Origin: Pseudomonadota bacterium
GTDB taxonomy: Bacteria > Pseudomonadota > Gammaproteobacteria > Xanthomonadales > Xanthomonadaceae
Direction: 5' to 3'
Assembly (NCBI GenBank): GCA_023461075.1
Contig: JAEWNY010000124.1
Span: 1-15,132 of the forward strand
DNA: 15,132 bases
A program made the translations under genes and the position numbers. The notes under the pieces are model-generated. The model ran no database searches. It was not told where the DNA came from and worked only from the letters and a program-made list of their open reading frames with translations. Positions 7,338-13,227 of the stretch are shown in pieces; position 1 is the first letter of the stretch, and each line of letters begins with the position of its first letter.

Positions 7338-7778
7338 GTGGCAAGAGCCGACTTCTACCTGATCCAGAAACCACGCTTCCGCGAGGAGCCGCTGCTGCTG
7401 GTCTGCGAACTCGCGCGCAAGTCGCACGATGCCGGCTTCCCCACCCTCGTGCTGGTGCGCGACATGGCGCAGGCCGAGGCGCTGGACGACCTGTTGTGGT
7501 CGTTCGATCCGGATGCGTTCATCCCGCACCAGATCGCCGGGCTGGATGCGGATGGCGAGGCCGACGAAGACGACCTGGCGCCGGTACTCATCCTGCCGCC
7601 CGAAGCCGATGCGCCGATGCGCCCGCTCGTCATCAACCTGCGCGATGTCGCGGTCGAAGGCGAATTCGAGCGCGTGCTGGAAGTGGTGCCCACCGACCCG
7701 GCAGCGCGTGCACCGCTGCGCGAGCGCTGGAAGCAGTACCAGGCGCGCGGGCTGGAACTCGCCAAGCACGACATGTGA
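7338..7778 (+). CDS. holC: DNA polymerase III chi subunit
   Basis: 146 aa. Chi binds psi (HolD) in the clamp loader and contacts the C-terminal tail of SSB. The start is GTG at 7338, four bases after the pepA stop; the nearby ATGs at 7333 and 7336 are in another frame, so GTG is the only start that yields MARADFYLIQKPRF, the family N-terminus. Recognisable stretches are LLLVCELARKSHDAG (19-33), which includes the conserved Cys region, and the signature DDLLWSFDPDAFIPHQI (50-66), followed by a strongly acidic loop (DADGEADEDD, 70-79) and the closing ERWKQYQARGLELAKHDM. The gene sits between pepA and valS as in E. coli. Its likely partner, a psi-like protein, is encoded at 11643-11894 in another operon of this window. 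Confidence 0.94.
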   Translation: MARADFYLIQKPRFREEPLLLVCELARKSHDAGFPTLVLVRDMAQAEALDDLLWSFDPDAFIPHQIAGLDADGEADEDDLAPVLILPPEADAPMRPLVINLRDVAVEGEFERVLEVVPTDPAARAPLRERWKQYQARGLELAKHDM

Positions 7779-7780
7779 CG

Positions 7781-8062
7781 ATGGACCTCTTCGTTGTCCA
7801 ACCGTTGCTTGCGTTGCTTCCGGTCGTCGTCTTCGCCGGACTGTGGATGTGGCGGCGCCGGGCCGCCGCCGCGATCACCTGCATCGCATGGCTGTCGTAC
7901 TGCGGCTACGAATGGGCGATGCATGCACGCCTGCTGTGCAGCGGCGATTGCAACATCCGCATCGACCTCTTGCTCATCTACCCCGTCCTGCTCGCACTCT
8001 CGTTGTGGGCGCTCATCGCCAGCCTGCGTCAGCGCACGCCCACCCCACCGACATCGCCATGA
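7781..8062 (+). CDS. Small membrane protein of unknown function between holC and valS
   Basis: 93 aa; I do not recognise a named family. The ATG at 7781 is 2 nt after the holC stop, and the TGA overlaps the valS ATG (ATGA at 8059-8062), which strongly supports a real, translationally coupled gene. Three hydrophobic segments are visible: about 5-23, 28-46 and 62-82. The WRRR at 24-27 between the first two suggests that loop is cytoplasmic, placing the N-terminus and the loop 48-61 outside. That loop holds a Cys pair, C53 and C57 (CSGDC), that could form a disulfide; C34 and C41 lie in helix 2. The tail RQRTPTPPTSP would be cytoplasmic. Inside the operon its placement may only set valS translation through coupling, or the protein may act by itself; nothing in the sequence decides this. 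Confidence 0.75.
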   Translation: MDLFVVQPLLALLPVVVFAGLWMWRRRAAAAITCIAWLSYCGYEWAMHARLLCSGDCNIRIDLLLIYPVLLALSLWALIASLRQRTPTPPTSP

Positions 8063-11019
8063 ACACGCTCGCCAACAACTACCAGCCCGCCGACATCGAG
8101 ACCCGCCTGTACGAGAAGTGGGAAGCCTCCGGCGTGTTCGCGCCGCAAGGCGATGGCCCGGCCTACACCATCCTGCTGCCGCCTCCCAACGTCACCGGCA
8201 CCCTGCACATGGGCCACGCGTTCCAGCACACGCTGCAGGACGCGCTGATCCGTTACCACCGCATGCTTGGGCATCGCACGCTGTGGCAGATGGGTACCGA
8301 CCACGCCGGCATCGCCACCGAGATGGTGGTCGGACGCAACCTGGCGCTCGAAGGCAAGGGCGAGACCCGCGATTCGCTGGGCCGCGAGAAGTTCATCGAA
8401 AAGGTCTGGGACTGGAAGGCGCAATCGGGCAGCACCATCGAGCGGCAGATGCGCCGGCTCGGCACCAGCGGCGACTGGTCGCGCAGCGTGTTCACCATGG
8501 ACCCGATGGCGTCGAAGGCGATCATCGAGGCCTTCGTCCGCCTGCAGGAGAAAGGCCTGATCTATCGCGGCAAGCGGCTGGTCAACTGGGACCCGGTGCT
8601 GAACACCGCGATCTCCGACCTCGAGGTCGAGAACCGCGAAGTGCCCGGCCATATGTGGCATTTCAAGTATCCGCTGGCCGGTGGCGCAAGCTACGAATAC
8701 GTCGAGCGCGACGCTGACGGCGTCGAGACCCTGCGCGAAACCCGCGACTACATCTCGATCGCGACGACGCGTCCGGAGACGATGCTTGGCGATGGCGCGG
8801 TGGCGGTGCATCCGGATGATGCGCGTTACGCGCCGATCGTCGGCACGCTGGTGGAGATCCCGGTCGGCCCGAAAGAACATCGCCGGCTGATCCCGATCAT
8901 CGCAGACGAATATCCGGACCCGGATTTCGGCTCCGGCGCGGTCAAGATCACCGGCGCCCACGACTTCAACGACTACCAGGTCGCCAAGCGCCACAGCATC
9001 CCGCTGTATGCGCTGATGGATGCGAAGGCGGCGATGCGGGTCGACGGCCTGTCTTACGAGGAAAGCGCGACAATCGCCTCCCGTGCGGCGCGTGGTGAGG
9101 ACATCGGCGATGTGTCAATGGTCAATCTGGTCCCGGAGGAACTGCGCGGTCTCGACCGTTACGAGGCACGCAAGCGCGTGATCGAGGCGATCACCGCCGA
9201 AGGTCTCGCCGTCGCCGATGCCGAAGGCAACGCACGCATCGACGCCAAGCCGATCATGCAGCCGTTCGGCGATCGCAGCGGGCAGGTGATCGAGCCCTTC
9301 CTCACCGACCAGTGGTTCGTGCAGATGGACGAACTGGCGCGGCGTGGCTTGGAGCTTGTCGAGTCGGGAAGAATCAAATTCGTCCCGGCGAACTGGATCA
9401 ACACCTATCGCCACTGGCTGGCGAACATCCAGGACTGGACGATTTCGCGGCAGCTCTGGTGGGGCCATCGCATCCCGGCGTGGTACGACGAAGCAGGCAA
9501 TACCTATGTCGGCCGCGACGAGACCGAGGTGCGGAAGAAGTACGACCTTGGCGACATCGCCCTGCGGCAGGAAGACGACGTGCTGGAGACCTGGTTCTCC
9601 TCGGCGATGTTCCCGTTCTCGACCCAAGGCTGGCCTGACGAGGACGCGATGGGCGAGCTCGGCTTCGACATCGCGTTGCCGACATCGGTGCTGGTGACCG
9701 GCTTCGACATCATCTTTTTCTGGGTCGCGCGGATGATCATGATGACCGACGCGCTGGTCGACCGCGTGCCGTTCAACGACGTCTACATCACCGGCCTGGT
9801 CCGCGACAAGGACGGGCAGAAGATGTCGAAGTCGAAAGGCAACATCCTCGACCCGATCGACATCATCGACGGCATCGGCATCGACGCGCTGATCGCCAAG
9901 CGCACCACCGGCCTGATGAAGCCGCAGGACGCGCCGAAGATCGAGAAAGCCACGCGCAAGGAATTCGCCGAAGGGATTCCGGCATTCGGCGCCGATGCAT
10001 TGCGCTTCACCATGGCCGCGCTGGCCGGCCCGGGCCGCGACATCAAGTTCGACCTCGCCCGCGCCGACGGCTACAAGAATTTCTGCAACAAGCTGTGGAA
10101 CGCGACGCGCTTCGTGCTGATGAATACCGAAGGTTTCAGCGCCAGCGGCACGCCGCAGCCGGTCACCGATGCCGAGAAGTGGATCCTCGCGCAGCTGGAC
10201 AAGGCGAGCGCCGAGGCCGCCGAACATTTCGCCAGCTACCGCTTCGACCTGCTCTCGCAGAGCCTGTACGAATTCGCCTGGAACCAGTTCTGCGACTGGT
10301 TCGTCGAGCTGGCCAAGCCGGCCTTGAATGGCGATACCTCGACCGAGCAAGGCAGGGCGGCCGCCGATTCGACCCGCCACACCTTGTTGTTCGTGCTGGA
10401 GCGATTGCTGCGCCTGCTTCATCCGCTGATCCCGTTCGTCACCGAGGAACTGTGGCAACAGGTCGCGCCCAAACTCGGCATCGAGGGCGACACCATCATG
10501 ACGCAGCGTTATCCGCAGGCGGGCGATGTCGATGCCGCCGCGTTCGCGCAAGCCGATGGCGACATCGAATGGCTGAAGGCGATGGTCAGTGCATTGCGCC
10601 GCGTGCGCAGCGAACTGGGTGTTTCGCCGTCAAAGCAGGTTTCGCTGCTGATACGCGGCGGTGGCGAAACCGAGTGTGCGCGCCTCGGGCGTTTCGATGC
10701 GCAGCTGAAGTTCCTGTCGCGGCTGGCATCGATCGACGTGCTGCAGGGCGAGCCGCCGGCTTCGGCCGCCGCGCGTGTCGGTGAACTGGACCTGTTCGTC
10801 CCGCTGGAAGGGCTGGTGGACCTGGGCGCCGAACGCCGCCGCATCGACAAGGAACTGAAGAAGGTCGAGGGCGAGCTGGCGAAGTCGCAAGGCAAGCTGG
10901 CCAGCGAGACTTTCGTGGCCAATGCGCCGCCCGTCGTGGTCGAGCAGGAACGCGCGCGACTGGTGGAATGGACCTCGCAGCGCGATGCGCTCAAGGCGCA
11001 GCGGGAGCGATTGGGGTGA
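8059..11019 (+). CDS. valS: Valyl-tRNA synthetase
   Basis: Class I synthetase that charges tRNA-Val and edits threonine; cytoplasmic, 986 aa. The ATG at 8059 lies within the ATGA overlap with the preceding gene and gives MNTLANNYQPADIETRLYEK, the standard start. The HIGH motif is HMGH at 50-53 in PPPNVTGTLHMGHAF, and KMSKS is at 588-592 (QKMSKSKGN). The CP1 editing domain contains ISIATTRPETMLGDGAVAVHP and GSGAVKITGAHDFNDYQVAKRH. The anticodon-binding domain follows (about 680-830). The C-terminal coiled-coil arm, rich in Lys, Glu and Arg (about 915-986), is intact and reaches the stop. Length is slightly above E. coli (951). It is the last gene of the pepA operon, and two hairpins follow it. 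Confidence 0.97.
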   Translation: MNTLANNYQPADIETRLYEKWEASGVFAPQGDGPAYTILLPPPNVTGTLHMGHAFQHTLQDALIRYHRMLGHRTLWQMGTDHAGIATEMVVGRNLALEGKGETRDSLGREKFIEKVWDWKAQSGSTIERQMRRLGTSGDWSRSVFTMDPMASKAIIEAFVRLQEKGLIYRGKRLVNWDPVLNTAISDLEVENREVPGHMWHFKYPLAGGASYEYVERDADGVETLRETRDYISIATTRPETMLGDGAVAVHPDDARYAPIVGTLVEIPVGPKEHRRLIPIIADEYPDPDFGSGAVKITGAHDFNDYQVAKRHSIPLYALMDAKAAMRVDGLSYEESATIASRAARGEDIGDVSMVNLVPEELRGLDRYEARKRVIEAITAEGLAVADAEGNARIDAKPIMQPFGDRSGQVIEPFLTDQWFVQMDELARRGLELVESGRIKFVPANWINTYRHWLANIQDWTISRQLWWGHRIPAWYDEAGNTYVGRDETEVRKKYDLGDIALRQEDDVLETWFSSAMFPFSTQGWPDEDAMGELGFDIALPTSVLVTGFDIIFFWVARMIMMTDALVDRVPFNDVYITGLVRDKDGQKMSKSKGNILDPIDIIDGIGIDALIAKRTTGLMKPQDAPKIEKATRKEFAEGIPAFGADALRFTMAALAGPGRDIKFDLARADGYKNFCNKLWNATRFVLMNTEGFSASGTPQPVTDAEKWILAQLDKASAEAAEHFASYRFDLLSQSLYEFAWNQFCDWFVELAKPALNGDTSTEQGRAAADSTRHTLLFVLERLLRLLHPLIPFVTEELWQQVAPKLGIEGDTIMTQRYPQAGDVDAAAFAQADGDIEWLKAMVSALRRVRSELGVSPSKQVSLLIRGGGETECARLGRFDAQLKFLSRLASIDVLQGEPPASAAARVGELDLFVPLEGLVDLGAERRRIDKELKKVEGELAKSQGKLASETFVANAPPVVVEQERARLVEWTSQRDALKAQRERLG

Positions 11020-11076
11020 TGCGAGAAGTCGTATCGTCTGAGCGATGCCTTTCGCCGGGCATTGCGCTTTCCCTCG

Positions 11077-11097
11077 GTCAGGGCCTCCTGCCCTGAC
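11077..11097 (+). terminator. Hairpin 1 after valS, possible terminator
   Basis: Inverted repeat GTCAGGGC / GCCCTGAC (8 bp) with loop CTCCT, 57 nt after the valS stop. It has no T-run, so it would be an unusual intrinsic terminator; it may act with the hairpin just downstream. Confidence 0.45.
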
Positions 11098-11103
11098 TCG
11101 GGC

Positions 11104-11123
11104 GCCGGCCATCCATGGCCGGC
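11104..11123. repeat. Hairpin 2 in the valS/rimI gap, REP-like
   Basis: Near-perfect palindrome: GCCGGCCAT, two C, then ATGGCCGGC (9-bp arms). Together with hairpin 1, 6 nt away, it gives a compound two-stem element between the convergent ends of valS and rimI, the usual position of repeated extragenic palindromes. A repeat family cannot be shown from one copy. The rest of the gap (11020-11172) holds one further GC palindrome (11136-11147) and no gene. Confidence 0.4.
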
Positions 11124-11172
11124 TTGATCGCGCAACGCGCCGGCGCGGCATGGTGCGTGCACCCGCGAGATT

Positions 11173-11646
11173 TCAGTCCAGCAACTCCATCGCCATCACG
11201 ATCGCGTCCTCGCGGCGGCCGTCGTGAGCCGGGTAATAGCGCGGCCGACGACCGATCTCGTTGAACCCTTCGTCGTGGTAGAGGTCGATGGCGTGAGTAT
11301 TGCTCGGCCGCACCTCCAGGAAAATGCGTTGCGCGCCCTGCCCACGCACCACTTCGCGCATCGCGCGCAACAGGCGTCGCCCTTGCCCGCCCGACTGCAG
11401 CTGCGGATCTATGCACAGGTTCAGGAGATGCGCTTCATCCGCCTGCACGCTGGCGGCGGCATAGCCGCTGAGCGTGTGGCCATCTTCCAGCACCCACATC
11501 GCGTAACCGGCATGCAGGCAATCGCGGAAATTGCCGCGCGTCCACGGGAACGGGTAGGCGCGCAATTCGATCTCCATCACCGCGTCGAGGTCTTCCTCGC
11601 GCATGCGCCGCAACACCGGCGCGGCAGGCGACGGTTGGGCGTTCAT
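11173..11646 (-). CDS. rimI: Ribosomal protein S18 alanine N-acetyltransferase
   Basis: GNAT-fold enzyme that transfers acetyl from acetyl-CoA to the N-terminal Ala of S18; cytoplasmic, 157 aa. The ATG at 11646 lies in an ATGA overlap with the upstream gene. Family marks: AYPFPWTRGNFRDCL (30-44), LLNLCIDPQLQSGGQGRRLL (74-93) holding the acetyl-CoA P-loop QSGGQG (84-89), then IFLEVRPSNTHAIDLYHDEGF (108-128). E111 and Y123 correspond to the catalytic Glu and Tyr described for RimI, and N117 is also typical. The tail RYYPAHDGRREDAIVMAMEL matches the family. It is last in pssA-(holD-like)-rimI; in E. coli holD directly precedes rimI, which supports the psi assignment of its neighbour. It converges with valS across 153 nt. 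Confidence 0.95.
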   Translation of the reverse strand: MNAQPSPAAPVLRRMREEDLDAVMEIELRAYPFPWTRGNFRDCLHAGYAMWVLEDGHTLSGYAAASVQADEAHLLNLCIDPQLQSGGQGRRLLRAMREVVRGQGAQRIFLEVRPSNTHAIDLYHDEGFNEIGRRPRYYPAHDGRREDAIVMAMELLD

Positions 11647-11894
11647 GCCTCGCGCCGCAGCCCACGCACGCGTGTCCAGAGCGCGCGCTTGACCGACGCA
11701 TCGCGCAGGCGTTCGTAAGGCGGCAGCACGATGCCGGCTTGCGCGAGCCTGTCCGGCGCGATCGCCAATCCCTTCGCCACCATGGCCAGCGAGCGTGCAT
11801 CCGGCGGCGGCGCCTCGCTACCCGGCGCACGCACGTTCCAGGCGATCAGGCCCAGCTCCGCCATTGCATCGCGCTGGAAGGCGTCCCAAGTCAT
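11643..11894 (-). CDS. holD: Compact HolD-like protein (putative Pol III psi subunit)
   Basis: 83 aa. The ATG at 11894 overlaps the pssA stop and the TGA overlaps the rimI start, so both ends are fixed by ATGA junctions; the open frame upstream is only a shadow of pssA. The N-terminal QRDAMAELGLIAWNVRAPG (7-25) closely resembles the start of E. coli psi (RRDWQLQQLGITQWSLRRPG, from memory), the segment known to bind the clamp-loader collar. Residues 34-44 (RSLAMVAKGLA) resemble the psi VRLVMVANDLP strand, and SVKRALWTRVRGL (68-80) the psi C-terminal ARAALWQQI helix. The middle is much shorter: 83 versus 137 residues in E. coli. Position before rimI, as in E. coli, agrees. If correct, it ties chi (holC, this window) to the clamp loader. 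The alternative is an unrelated small protein; I think psi is clearly more likely. Confidence 0.72.
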   Translation of the reverse strand: MTWDAFQRDAMAELGLIAWNVRAPGSEAPPPDARSLAMVAKGLAIAPDRLAQAGIVLPPYERLRDASVKRALWTRVRGLRREA

Positions 11895-12667
11895 GCGGAC
11901 GCGTTGCCTCGCCTGCGAAAAACCGCCATCACCGGCCCCGATAGGGCATACAACGCGAATACCAGCAACAGCGTCTGTGGCGGATACATCGCCAAGGCGA
12001 TCAACGCCGCCACCACCAGCAACAAGGCCCAGAACGGCACGCGCTCGCCCTGCGGGCCGCCGCGCCCGCCCTTGAAACTGGTGTAGCGCAGGTTGCTGAC
12101 CATCAGCAGCGCAACCGTAATCGTGACGGCGACCGCCGGCAAACGCAGTGCAGCCCCTTCCCACCCGAAATCGTGCAGGGTCCAGACGAAGCTGGCCATG
12201 ATCGCGGCGGCGGCGGGGCTGGCCAGCCCGACGAACCAACGCTTGTCGACCGTACTCACCTGGCTGTTGAAACGTGCCAACCGCAGCGCGGCGCAGGCCG
12301 CGTACAGGAACGCCGCCAACCAGCCCAGCTTGCCGAGCGCCGGCGAATCGGCGCGCAGGTATTGCAGGGCCCAGTGGTACATCACCAGCGCCGGCGCCAT
12401 GCCGAAGCTGACCAGGTCGGCCAGCGAGTCGTACTGGACGCCGAATTCGCTCTGGGTATTGGTCAGGCGCGCGATGCGGCCATCCAGCCCGTCCAGCAGG
12501 GCGGCGATGAAGATCGCCACGCAGGCATGGCCGAACTTGCCCTGGCCGGCGGCGATGATCGCGTAGAACCCCGCGAACAGACCCCCGGTGGTGAACAGGT
12601 TGGGCAGCAGGTAGACCGCGCGTGCTGGGCGACGGCCGGCGGCTTCGGCATGGGGGTTTTCGGCCAT
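11891..12667 (-). CDS. pssA: CDP-diacylglycerol--serine O-phosphatidyltransferase
   Basis: Makes phosphatidylserine from CDP-diacylglycerol and serine, the precursor of phosphatidylethanolamine, in the inner membrane. 258 aa from the ATG at 12667 (MAENPHAEAAGRRPARAVYLLPNLFTTGG in two parts: a polar head, then the family core from residue 17). The CDP-alcohol phosphotransferase motif is complete: D59, D62, G63, A66, R67, G76, D80 and D84 in DGLDGRIAR...FGVQYDSLAD. Multiple hydrophobic helices follow (about 28-44, 48-62, 85-105, 112-130, 145-165, 176-192, 211-228, 231-250). This is the membrane-integral type II enzyme, unlike the peripheral PssA of E. coli. First gene of pssA-holD-like-rimI. 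The 5' side shows TACACT exactly 6 nt before the ATG; an AGGA abuts the ATG with no spacing, too close to work as a Shine-Dalgarno, so a leaderless start is likely. Confidence 0.95.
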   Translation of the reverse strand: MAENPHAEAAGRRPARAVYLLPNLFTTGGLFAGFYAIIAAGQGKFGHACVAIFIAALLDGLDGRIARLTNTQSEFGVQYDSLADLVSFGMAPALVMYHWALQYLRADSPALGKLGWLAAFLYAACAALRLARFNSQVSTVDKRWFVGLASPAAAAIMASFVWTLHDFGWEGAALRLPAVAVTITVALLMVSNLRYTSFKGGRGGPQGERVPFWALLLVVAALIALAMYPPQTLLLVFALYALSGPVMAVFRRRGNASA

Positions 12668-12673
12668 TCCTGC

Positions 12674-12679
12674 AGTGTA
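12674..12679 (-). promoter_or_regulatory. Candidate -10 box of pssA, leaderless type
   Basis: TACACT on the minus strand with 6 nt (GCAGGA) to the pssA ATG; fits TANNNT. There is no clear -35 hexamer at 16-18 nt. Confidence 0.42.
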
Positions 12680-12717
12680 CCGGCTCAACCGCACTTGAAC
12701 GCCAGCCCGTACGACGC

Positions 12718-12746
12718 TTGCATGGCGGGCGTGCCGATGCTGCAAT
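12718..12746 (+). promoter_or_regulatory. Candidate promoter of the DUF4124 gene
   Basis: TTGCAT (12718-12723) and TGCAAT (12741-12746) are separated by 17 nt, giving a start near 12753 and a leader of about 19 nt that includes GGGGA 6-7 nt before the ATG. Each hexamer is only a partial match to consensus. Confidence 0.35.
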
Positions 12747-12771
12747 CCACCCCTGACCTCGGGGACCCGCC

Positions 12772-13167
12772 ATGAATCGCATCCTTTCCAACGCCCTGCT
12801 CCTGGCTGCGGGCCTTGCACTCGCCGGCTCGGCCATCGCCCAGCAGAAGGTCTACCAGTGGAAGGATGCGCAGGGCCGCACGCACTATTCCAGTTCGCCT
12901 CCGGCATCGGGCAAGTACACGATTCGCGGCCAGGCCACCGCTCCTGCGACACCGGTGGCGGGCACCGCCGCGGCCAAGCCCGAAAGCGCGCAGTGTGCGA
13001 CCGCGCGCAGCAACCTTGCCACCCTGCGCGGCAACAGCAACGTGCGCATCGACAGTGATGGCGATGGCCAGCCCGACCGTCAACTGGGCGCCGACGAGCA
13101 CGCCAACCAGGTCAAGCTGGCCGAGGCCTACATCGGCGCCAACTGCGGGCCCGCGCCCAAGGGCTGA
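12772..13167 (+). CDS. Exported DUF4124-domain protein
   Basis: 131 aa. A signal peptide is evident (hydrophobic 7-22, cleavage likely after A23 in GSAIA-QQ), so the mature protein is periplasmic. The DUF4124 core follows at once: KVYQWKDAQGRTHYSSSPP (26-44), the Trp/Asp/Gly beta pattern of this family. A Thr/Ala/Pro-rich linker (about 54-70) leads to a helical end part with two Cys, C75 and C125, that may pair. Between them lies DSDGDGQPD (94-102), an acidic DxDxDG loop like those of calcium-binding EF-hand or thrombospondin type 3 repeats. The function of DUF4124 proteins is not established. GGGGA precedes the ATG by 6-7 nt. It is divergent from pssA; proS starts 60 nt past its stop on the same strand. 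Confidence 0.85.
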   Translation: MNRILSNALLLAAGLALAGSAIAQQKVYQWKDAQGRTHYSSSPPASGKYTIRGQATAPATPVAGTAAAKPESAQCATARSNLATLRGNSNVRIDSDGDGQPDRQLGADEHANQVKLAEAYIGANCGPAPKG

Positions 13168-13191
13168 GCCTCCGGCAATGGCGCTGCGTGG

Positions 13192-13197
13192 CAAAAT
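13192..13197 (+). promoter_or_regulatory. Candidate -10 box of proS
   Basis: CAAAAT, 30 nt before the proS ATG, with a weak -35. It is followed at once by the inverted repeat at 13198-13218, which would straddle the start of transcription. Confidence 0.3.
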
Positions 13198-13218
13198 GCG
13201 GGATTGAACGAATCCCGC
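13198..13218 (+). promoter_or_regulatory. Inverted repeat in the proS 5' region
   Basis: Perfect 8-bp arms, GCGGGATT and AATCCCGC, around a 5-nt loop GAACG, ending 9 nt before the proS ATG. In RNA it would form a stable stem touching the ribosome-binding area; in DNA it could be an operator. If transcription began upstream in the DUF4124 gene, it would be a leader hairpin of the joint mRNA. Confidence 0.45.
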
Positions 13219-13227
13219 GAGTCAACG

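Noticed and set aside
9115..10551. A 478-codon open frame on the minus strand
   Set aside because: Antisense to valS, with no family match.
11136..11147. 12-bp palindrome CGCGCCGGCGCG as a protein-binding site
   Set aside because: Pure G+C palindromes like this are common by chance at this base composition.
11045..11227. A 60-codon plus-strand frame across the valS/rimI gap
   Set aside because: It reads through both hairpins and into the rimI antisense; there is no ribosome-binding site and the peptide is Arg/Pro/Ala-rich. Treated as structured non-coding sequence.
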